From CAIYRG01 sp964494505 (GTDB lineage: Bacteria; Pseudomonadota; Alphaproteobacteria; Micropepsales; Micropepsaceae): DNA of 64,000 bases. Under the pieces are notes generated by a model. That model saw nothing but the letters and a program-made list of their open reading frames with translations, did no database searches and was not told the origin of the DNA. The position numbers were made by a program, and so were the translations under genes. This document shows positions 58,987 to 64,000 of the stretch, piece by piece; positions within the stretch are counted from its first letter, which is position 1, and each line of letters begins with the position of its first letter. The stretch covers positions 24,457 through 88,456 of the forward strand of contig CAZBRO010000023.1 in assembly GCA_964494505.1 (NCBI GenBank), given 5' to 3'.

Positions 58987-59403
58987 ATGGCGACCGATTT
59001 GCCCTCTGGTTACCGGCCGTCCGACGAAGAACCCTTTATGAATGAGCGGCAGCGCGAATATTTTCGGCGCAAGCTCGTGGCCTGGAAGGAAGACATCCTT
59101 CGCGAAAGCCGCGAGACGATTCAGAACCTTCAGACCGAACCGACCCCCAACGCCGATCTTGCCGATCGCGCGACCACGGAGGCCGAGCGCCAACTCGAGC
59201 TTCGCACGCGCGACCGCCAGCGCAAGCTGATTGCGAAAATCGATGCGGCGCTGCGCCGGCTGGAAGACGGTTCTTACGGCTTCTGCGAAGAAACCGGCGA
59301 GCCCATCTCGCTGAAAAGGCTCGATGCGCGGCCCATCGCTACACTTTCGGTCGAGGCCCAAGAGCGTCACGAACGCCGCGAGCGCGTGTATCGCGACGAC
59401 TGA
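58987..59403 (+). CDS. dksA: RNA polymerase-binding protein DksA
   Basis: A 138-residue DksA. Coiled-coil core: FRRKLVAWKEDILRESRETIQNLQ...DLADRATTEAERQLELRTRDRQRKLIAKIDAALRRLEDGSYGFCEETGEPI, with the tip Asp-x-x-Asp (DLAD). The zinc-finger site keeps only the first of four Cys (GFCEETG, then ATLSVEAQERHE), so it should not bind Zn as the E. coli protein does. Cys-poor DksA is the normal form in many Alphaproteobacteria. It modulates transcription with ppGpp. Confidence 0.94.
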   Translation: MATDLPSGYRPSDEEPFMNERQREYFRRKLVAWKEDILRESRETIQNLQTEPTPNADLADRATTEAERQLELRTRDRQRKLIAKIDAALRRLEDGSYGFCEETGEPISLKRLDARPIATLSVEAQERHERRERVYRDD

Positions 59404-59454
59404 AAGACGCGAGCAGCAAATAGCGAGAACTATTCGCTGCTCGCCACTCGCCTC

Positions 59455-60225
59455 TCAAAACGGCCAGATGATGTCGAAGAATTGCTGTCCGTAGCGCGCC
59501 TGCTGGACATCGGTGATCTGTCCGCGGCCGCCATAGGAAATCCGCGCCTCGGCGATCTGCGTATGCTTGATGGTGTTGGTGTTGGAAATATCTTCCGGCC
59601 GCACCACGCCCGACACCGACAATTCGCGCACTTCGTTGTTGACGCGCACTTCCTGCTTGCCCTGGATCACCAGATTGCCGTTGGGCATGACCTGGGTCAC
59701 CACGGCGGCAACGGTGAGGTTGATGTTTTCCGACCGGTCGACCGTGCCGGTGCCGGTGTTGGCCGAATCCGATCCGAGCTTCACGAGGCTCGTCGGATCG
59801 ACGGCGTCGGGAAGCACACCCTTCAGCTTGCTCTCGAGTCCCAGGAAATTCGTGGCGTTCGAATTCTCCGAGGCGTTGGTGGATCGCGTCGTCGTATTGG
59901 CGATCTTCGCCTGATCGCCGATGTCGATCATCACGGTGATGAGATCGCCGATCTTGGCTGCCCTGGGATCGCGGAAGAAGCTGCGCGAGCCCACCTGCCA
60001 AAGCGAATTGGCCTGCTGCGGCGGGCCCAGATCCGGCGCGGGCTGCGGCACCTGCACGGGCGCACCCGCGACGATACCGGACGGCACCGCAATCGGAGAG
60101 AGGCCGGGCGGCTGGCCGATATGCTCGATCTTGTCCACCGTGCCGGCGCAAGCGGTGAGCGCCCAGGACACGGTCAACAAAGCGCCTCGCATGATCCTGC
60201 AGCGGCGAGATTGGGTCATGGACAT
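59455..60225 (-). CDS. flgH: flagellar L-ring protein FlgH
   Basis: A 256-residue lipoprotein (lipobox LTAC) forming the outer-membrane L ring. Motifs: SLWQVGSRSFFRDPRAAKIGDLITVMIDI, NLTVAAVVTQVMPNGNLVIQGKQEVRVNNEVRELSVSGVVRPEDI, and C-terminal QQARYGQQFFDIIWPF. AAGGAGAAAAC precedes the ATG. Last gene of flgF-flgG-flgA-flgH. Confidence 0.96.
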   Translation of the reverse strand: MSMTQSRRCRIMRGALLTVSWALTACAGTVDKIEHIGQPPGLSPIAVPSGIVAGAPVQVPQPAPDLGPPQQANSLWQVGSRSFFRDPRAAKIGDLITVMIDIGDQAKIANTTTRSTNASENSNATNFLGLESKLKGVLPDAVDPTSLVKLGSDSANTGTGTVDRSENINLTVAAVVTQVMPNGNLVIQGKQEVRVNNEVRELSVSGVVRPEDISNTNTIKHTQIAEARISYGGRGQITDVQQARYGQQFFDIIWPF

Positions 60226-60234
60226 GTTTTCTCC

Positions 60235-60738
60235 TTATGGTTTTGCGGAAGCGATGTTGTTGGGACCCTTCGCCGCCGAGAGCCCGGTGACGCGCACCGT
60301 GCCCGGCGCGGTGACGATGGCCATCACCTGGCGATAGGACGTGGGATTGAGCACGGCGATGGTGTCGCCCTCGCCGCCTTCGGCCATGGCGCGGCCGACA
60401 GCGCTGAGCGACATGCCGGGCGCCTCGAAGGTCATGGTGACGGCGGAACCCTTGGCCACCAGCGTCGGGCGCTTGAGATCGCTCGCGCGCAAGACCTCGC
60501 CGGCGCGCAGCGCGCGCTTGGTTTCGCGGCCCACCGCGTCCGAAGGCTCGCGAATGACGCCGTCGTTCAGCCTGAGGGTGGGCACGGATTTGATCGTGAG
60601 GTCGCCGTCGGCGATCACTGTGCCGCGCGCGATGTCGTGGGTCGGAACCAGGACCTCGCCCTGATTGTCCGCGGTTTGCGCGAAGGCGCTGAATGCCAGC
60701 GTGCAGAACACGAGGGCTAATATAAATCGTGCGGTCAT
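60235..60738 (-). CDS. flgA: flagellar P-ring assembly chaperone FlgA
   Basis: A 167-residue exported protein (signal RFILALVFCTLAFSAFAQ). SAF/FlgA region: VPTHDIARGTVIADGDLTIKSVP and ETKRALRAGEVLRASDLKRPTLVAKGSAVTMTFEAPGMSLSAVGRAMAEGGEGDTIAVLN. It helps FlgI assemble the P ring. Starts 4 nt after flgG and ends 9 nt before flgH. Confidence 0.93.
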   Translation of the reverse strand: MTARFILALVFCTLAFSAFAQTADNQGEVLVPTHDIARGTVIADGDLTIKSVPTLRLNDGVIREPSDAVGRETKRALRAGEVLRASDLKRPTLVAKGSAVTMTFEAPGMSLSAVGRAMAEGGEGDTIAVLNPTSYRQVMAIVTAPGTVRVTGLSAAKGPNNIASAKP

Positions 60739-60742
60739 GGCG

Positions 60743-61528
60743 TCAGCTCATCTTCGAGGTGATTTGCAGCATCTGGTCGGCGGCCGAGATGACTTTCGAA
60801 TTCATCTCGTAGGCGCGCTGAGCGGTGATGAGATCGGTGATCTCCTGCACCGCATTCACATTGGAGGTTTCGAGGAACCCCTGCTGCAGCGTGCCGTAGC
60901 CGGGCGAGCCGGGAAGTCCCGTCAGCACCGCGCCGGAGGCCGCAGTTTCCGTGTACAGATTGTCGCCCGTGGCCTGCAGCCCGCCATCGTTGGGAAAGCG
61001 CGCAAGCTCGATCTGTCCGAGCGTTTGGGGCGCGGTCTGGCCGGCAACGAGCGCCTGCACCTGGCCCTGCGCATTCACCGTGACGGAGAGCGCGTCCTGC
61101 GGGATGGCGATGCCCGGCGCCACGACATAGCCCTTGTCGGTGACGAGCTGTCCCTCGGGCGAAAGCGCAAATCCACCGGCCCTCGTGTAGGCGTCGGTAC
61201 CGTCCGGCATCGTGATATGGAAATAGCCCTTGCCGTTGATCGCCAAGTCGTAGGGATTGCCCGTCGAATTGAGGTTCCCCTGGCTGGTGATGCGATAGGT
61301 GGCCGCGGTCCGTACGCCGACGCCGATCTGGATGCCGGCCGGCAGCACCGAACCCGTGTCGGCAGACGCGGAGCCCGGCCGTTCGGTGTTCTGATAGAGC
61401 AGGTCCTGGAATTCCGCCCGCTGCATCTTGTAGGCGGTGGTGTTCATGTTCGCGAGATTGTTCGCGATCACTTCCACATTGGTCTGCTGCGCCAGCATGC
61501 CGGTCGCTGCGATGCTTAATGCCCGCAT
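60743..61528 (-). CDS. flgG: flagellar distal rod protein FlgG
   Basis: A 261-residue distal rod protein: MRALSIAATGMLAQQTNVEVIANNLANMNTTAYK at the N-terminus; GFLETSNVNAVQEITDLITAQRAYEMNSKVISAADQMLQ at the C-terminus. Both helices pack in the rod core. The FlgG-specific FQDLLYQ and AGYRI-like region are present. 17 nt after flgF. Confidence 0.97.
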   Translation of the reverse strand: MRALSIAATGMLAQQTNVEVIANNLANMNTTAYKMQRAEFQDLLYQNTERPGSASADTGSVLPAGIQIGVGVRTAATYRITSQGNLNSTGNPYDLAINGKGYFHITMPDGTDAYTRAGGFALSPEGQLVTDKGYVVAPGIAIPQDALSVTVNAQGQVQALVAGQTAPQTLGQIELARFPNDGGLQATGDNLYTETAASGAVLTGLPGSPGYGTLQQGFLETSNVNAVQEITDLITAQRAYEMNSKVISAADQMLQITSKMS

Positions 61529-61545
61529 GGTCTGGACTCCTTCTC

Positions 61546-62292
61546 TTAAGCGGTGGGAACGGCGCCGAGCTTTTCGATCGCCTGTTTCAGCAAGTCCTCG
61601 CCGGATTTGGTGAGGTCGGCCGAGGCCTGATAGGCGCGCATGACGTCGATCATGTGGGCGATCTCGATCACCGGCTCGACGTTGGATCGCTCGATCATGC
61701 CCTGCCGCACGCGAGGGTTGGCGGCGGTTTGAGGCGCCTGGCCGCCTGCGTCGTAAAGGCTGGCGCCGGCCTTCTTCAGCGTCTTTTCGTCGGCGAAGGT
61801 GACGACGCGAATCTTGCCCATGGGTTGAAGAGCGTTGCTCAGCGATCCGTCATTGGCGACCCTGAGGTCGCCGTCCTGCGGCTGGAGCGTGATGGCCCCG
61901 CCGTCGCTCTGAACCTGGTAGCCGTCATCGGTGACGACCTGGCCCTGTTCGTCGAGCTTGAAATGGCCGTTGCGCGTGTAGCGTTCACCATCGGGCGTCT
62001 GCACGACGAAATAGCCTGCCCCGTCGATCGCCATGTCGAGGGTCGAGCCGGTCTGTTCGACCCGCCCCTGTGCGAGATCGCGCGTGACCCCTTTGTCCAT
62101 CACGAAGGAGACATTGGTCGTGCCGCCGCCTTCGGCCTCGGTAGCCGGGACGGGCACCATGTATTGCTCGAACTGCATGGATTCGCGCTTGAACGCGGGC
62201 GTGGAGAGGTTCGCGAGATTGTTCGCGATCACTTCCATGGCGCGGTTGGTGGCCATCTGTTGCGAGAGGCCGACGAGGAACGAGTTTTCCAC
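61546..62292 (-). CDS. flgF: flagellar basal-body rod protein FlgF
   Basis: A 248-residue proximal-rod protein: MENSFLVGLSQQMATNRAMEVIANNLANLSTPAFKRE and C-terminal GMIERSNVEPVIEIAHMIDVMRAYQASADLTKSGEDLLKQAIEKLG. GTG at 62292 gives the family's N-terminus and stands downstream of a sigma-54-type promoter; the ATG at 62355 lies inside that promoter and is rejected. Confidence 0.95.
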   Translation of the reverse strand: MENSFLVGLSQQMATNRAMEVIANNLANLSTPAFKRESMQFEQYMVPVPATEAEGGGTTNVSFVMDKGVTRDLAQGRVEQTGSTLDMAIDGAGYFVVQTPDGERYTRNGHFKLDEQGQVVTDDGYQVQSDGGAITLQPQDGDLRVANDGSLSNALQPMGKIRVVTFADEKTLKKAGASLYDAGGQAPQTAANPRVRQGMIERSNVEPVIEIAHMIDVMRAYQASADLTKSGEDLLKQAIEKLGAVPTA

Positions 62293-62342
62293 TGATGTCC
62301 GCCCCGTTCTGGAGCGCCCTTCTGATCCGTCGGGAAAACCGG

Positions 62343-62359
62343 TTGCACGGCCCATGCCA
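62343..62359 (-). promoter_or_regulatory. sigma-54-type promoter of flgF operon
   Basis: Read on the minus strand, TGGCATG-GGCC-GTGCAA has the -24 GG and -12 GC exactly 10 nt apart; one position differs from the consensus TGGCAYR-N4-YTGCW. The predicted start is about 40 nt before the flgF GTG. In Caulobacter the flgF operon is sigma-54/FlbD dependent, and fliX (which controls FlbD) is in this window. The enhancer is not identified. Confidence 0.65.
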
Positions 62360-62535
62360 GCCGCAAAAGCCCAGGCTTCACCTGGATTTTCGTGAACAGA
62401 GGAGGCGCGCCCGGCAAGCCTCGCCGGGTATAAGGCTTTCGTAACGCGGCAAATTTTTCCCCGTACCCAAACCAGTCCTTAACCAAGCGCTCCTATGGTC
62501 GCCGGAAGATTTCGTGAGAACCGGCCGAGGCATTC

Positions 62536-63168
62536 ATGGCGAGCAAAGCGAAGGCGGAAGCGCCCGAATCGGAGGACGACGCCGAAGCGCCAAGCGAAGG
62601 CGACGCGGCGGCGGCGCCCGCGAAGAAAAAGGGGCTTGTCGGCAAGATTCTTGGGCCGGTGTTGGGGATCCTCAAATTCGCCAATCCGCTCGCGATCCTG
62701 AAACTCCCCATGAAGTTGAAGATCGTCGCGCTTGCAGGGCTCTTGCTCGTGCTCGGCGGCGGGGGGGCCGGCGTCTATTTCTTCGTGCTGGCGCCCGGCA
62801 AGCCGGCCGATCAGGCCGCAGCCGAAAGCGTGAAAACCGAGCCCGACAAATTGCCCGCCGAAAAGGCTGCCTTCTTCGATATTCCCGACATCATTGTGAA
62901 CATCCAGACCCCGGATTCCACGCCTGCCTATCTCAAATTGTCGGTCTCTCTCGAACTCGAAAAGCAGGAAGCCAAAGCCGCCATCGAGCCCGTGCTGCCG
63001 CGGATCACCGACCAGTTCCAGACCTATCTGCGCGAGCTGCGCGTGGAAGACATCCGCGGCTCGGCCGGCGTGATGCGCCTCAAGGAAGAGCTGCTGCGCC
63101 GCGTGAATCTTGCCGTCGCGCCCACACCGGTGCGCGACGTCCTGCTCAAAGAAATGATCATCCAGTGA
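62536..63168 (+). CDS. fliL: flagellar basal body-associated protein FliL
   Basis: A 210-residue protein. An acidic then Lys-rich cytosolic N-terminus (~60 residues) is followed by one TM (KIVALAGLLLVLGGGGAGVYFFVL). The periplasmic domain is FDIPDIIVNIQTPDSTPAYLKLSVSLELEKQEAKAAIEPVLPRITDQFQTYLRELRVEDIRGSAGVMRLKEELLRRVNLAVAP, the FliL/stomatin-like fold. It stabilises the stator-rotor interface. Directly upstream of fliM, 12 nt apart. Confidence 0.94.
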   Translation: MASKAKAEAPESEDDAEAPSEGDAAAAPAKKKGLVGKILGPVLGILKFANPLAILKLPMKLKIVALAGLLLVLGGGGAGVYFFVLAPGKPADQAAAESVKTEPDKLPAEKAAFFDIPDIIVNIQTPDSTPAYLKLSVSLELEKQEAKAAIEPVLPRITDQFQTYLRELRVEDIRGSAGVMRLKEELLRRVNLAVAPTPVRDVLLKEMIIQ

Positions 63169-63180
63169 GAGTAGTGAGAC

Positions 63181-64000
63181 ATGGCTGAAGCGGAAAAACC
63201 CGACGTCGATCCGGCGGACGAAGACAAAGCCGGCGAAAATTGGGAACCGGCGGCAGTCTCGGACGGAGAGTCTGCCGTACGATCCGGCACGGCCGAGCGC
63301 ATCCTGAACCAGGATGAGATCGACTCCCTCCTCGGCTTCGATGTGGGCGACAACGAGGCGCAGGACAAATCCGGCATCCGCGCCATCATCAATTCGGCAT
63401 TGGTATCCTATGAACGCCTGCCGATGCTGGAAATCGTATTCGACCGGCTGGTTCGGCTGATGACCACGTCGCTGCGCAATTTCACCTCGGACAATGTCGA
63501 AGTCAGCCTGGACAACATCACCTCCATCCGGTTCGGCGATTATCTGAACTCGATTCCGTTGCCCGCCATTCTGGCCGTGTTCCGTGCCGAAGAGCTCGAC
63601 AATTACGGCCTCTTCACGGTGGATTCGAACCTCATCTATTCCATTGTCGATGTGCTCTTGGGCGGCCGCCGCGGCACCGCGGCCATGCGCATCGAGGGCC
63701 GCCCCTACACCACCATCGAACGCACGCTGGTCCAGCGCATGATCGAGGTGATCATGAACGACATGGTCCAGGCGTTCGAACCGCTGGCACCCGTAAGCTT
63801 TACGCTCGATCGCCTCGAGACCAATCCGCGTTTCGCGGCCATCGCGCGCCCGGCCAACGCCGCCATCCTGGTGAAGCTGCGCATCGACATGGAAGACCGC
63901 GGCGGACGCATCGAGCTGATGCTTCCCTATGCGACGCTGGAACCAATCCGCAAGCTGCTGCTGCAGCAATTCATGGGCGAGAAATTCGGCCGCGATTCGA
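63181..64000 (+). CDS. fliM: flagellar motor switch protein FliM, truncated by window end
   Basis: An open frame from ATG at 63181 to the right edge (273 complete codons, no stop). The CheY-binding N-terminal motif is ERILNQDEIDSLLGFD. The middle domain has YERLPMLEIVFDRLVRLMTTSLRNFTSDNVEVSLDNITSIRFGDYLNSIPLPAILAVFRAE and VDVLLGGRRG. It is the C-ring switch protein. The C-terminal FliN-like domain lies beyond the window. Confidence 0.96.
   Translation, partial: MAEAEKPDVDPADEDKAGENWEPAAVSDGESAVRSGTAERILNQDEIDSLLGFDVGDNEAQDKSGIRAIINSALVSYERLPMLEIVFDRLVRLMTTSLRNFTSDNVEVSLDNITSIRFGDYLNSIPLPAILAVFRAEELDNYGLFTVDSNLIYSIVDVLLGGRRGTAAMRIEGRPYTTIERTLVQRMIEVIMNDMVQAFEPLAPVSFTLDRLETNPRFAAIARPANAAILVKLRIDMEDRGGRIELMLPYATLEPIRKLLLQQFMGEKFGRDS

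Noticed and set aside
58987..59403. DksA missing three zinc-finger Cys as evidence of decay
   Set aside because: The Cys-poor form is normal in many Alphaproteobacteria and the coiled-coil tip is intact.
62293..62355. ATG at 62355 as the flgF start
   Set aside because: It lies within the sigma-54-type promoter and adds residues not found in FlgF; GTG 62292 gives the family N-terminus.
62479..63969. Long minus-strand open frame opposite fliL-fliM
   Set aside because: Shadow of two clear flagellar genes.

Overview
The window is a GC-rich bacterial chromosome segment from an alphaproteobacterium. Evidence: the recA-alaS-icd neighbourhood, an alphaproteobacterial SOS box (GAAC-N7-GAAC) upstream of recA, the F1-ATPase zeta/DUF1476 protein, a Cys-poor alphaproteobacterial DksA, the CckA histidine kinase, FliX, and a CtrA-type box (TTAA-N7-TTAA) and a sigma-54-type promoter at flagellar genes. 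This points to a Caulobacter-like regulatory style. The genus cannot be fixed from the sequence alone.

Layout. 1-5.9 kb: accessory metabolic genes (DUF992 protein, VOC protein/FAD monooxygenase/four-helix Cu-type protein operon, Tat-exported MmgE/PrpD protein, secreted proteins). 5.98-7.77 kb: a small island carrying a TumE/TumA-type toxin-antitoxin pair and an HNH endonuclease. It lies between the 3' end of a tRNA-Leu(UAA) gene and a degenerate 25-nt copy of that 3' end. The tRNA itself (7741-8033) is interrupted by a 205-nt ORF-less group I intron between U34 and A35. 8.2-15.8 kb: CcmI-like TPR protein, CinA-like protein, map, radC, a wHTH regulator, a PadR-DUF1700-DUF2807 operon with a clear promoter, and gabD-like dehydrogenase. 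16-21.4 kb: purB, then a redox cluster of a five-haem cytochrome c, a cytochrome c/outer-membrane-barrel fusion and a cytochrome b561-like protein. 21.6-29.9 kb: recA, alaS, icd, trmJ, rpsD, a pair of palindromic elements, GST, grxD and bolA. 29.9-34.3 kb: purC-purS-DUF2059-purQ-purL, tightly overlapping. 34.6-41.9 kb: zeta subunit gene, cckA, and the flagellar export/basal-body genes flgB-flgC-fliE-fliQ-fliR-flhB, with fliO-fliP divergent. 41.9-43.4 kb: arsR-arsC-aqpS arsenic operon. 43.4-50.1 kb: Rieske protein, EVE protein, gpsA, lolA, a peptidase C26 protein, a PAS-like/degenerate GGDEF/EAL protein and a class III aminotransferase. 50.3-50.5 kb: an apparently unannotated small RNA with its own promoter, C-rich hairpin loops and a strong terminator. 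50.5-58.3 kb: alkB-phosphatase, rplU-rpmA, GNAT-obgE, proB-proA-nadD-rsfS-rlmH. 58.3-64 kb: fliX, dksA, flgF-flgG-flgA-flgH behind a sigma-54-like promoter, and divergent fliL-fliM (fliM runs off the window).

How parts fit together. Most of the window is housekeeping: purine, proline and NAD synthesis, translation and ribosome assembly. Around it is a split flagellar regulon whose visible control sites (CtrA box, sigma-54 box) match the presence of cckA and fliX. The most unusual material is RNA or mobile: the intron-containing tRNA with its adjacent HNH gene and island, the three-hairpin C-rich small RNA, and the paired palindromes after rpsD. The redox cluster at 17.3-20.9 kb is the most unusual protein-coding module.
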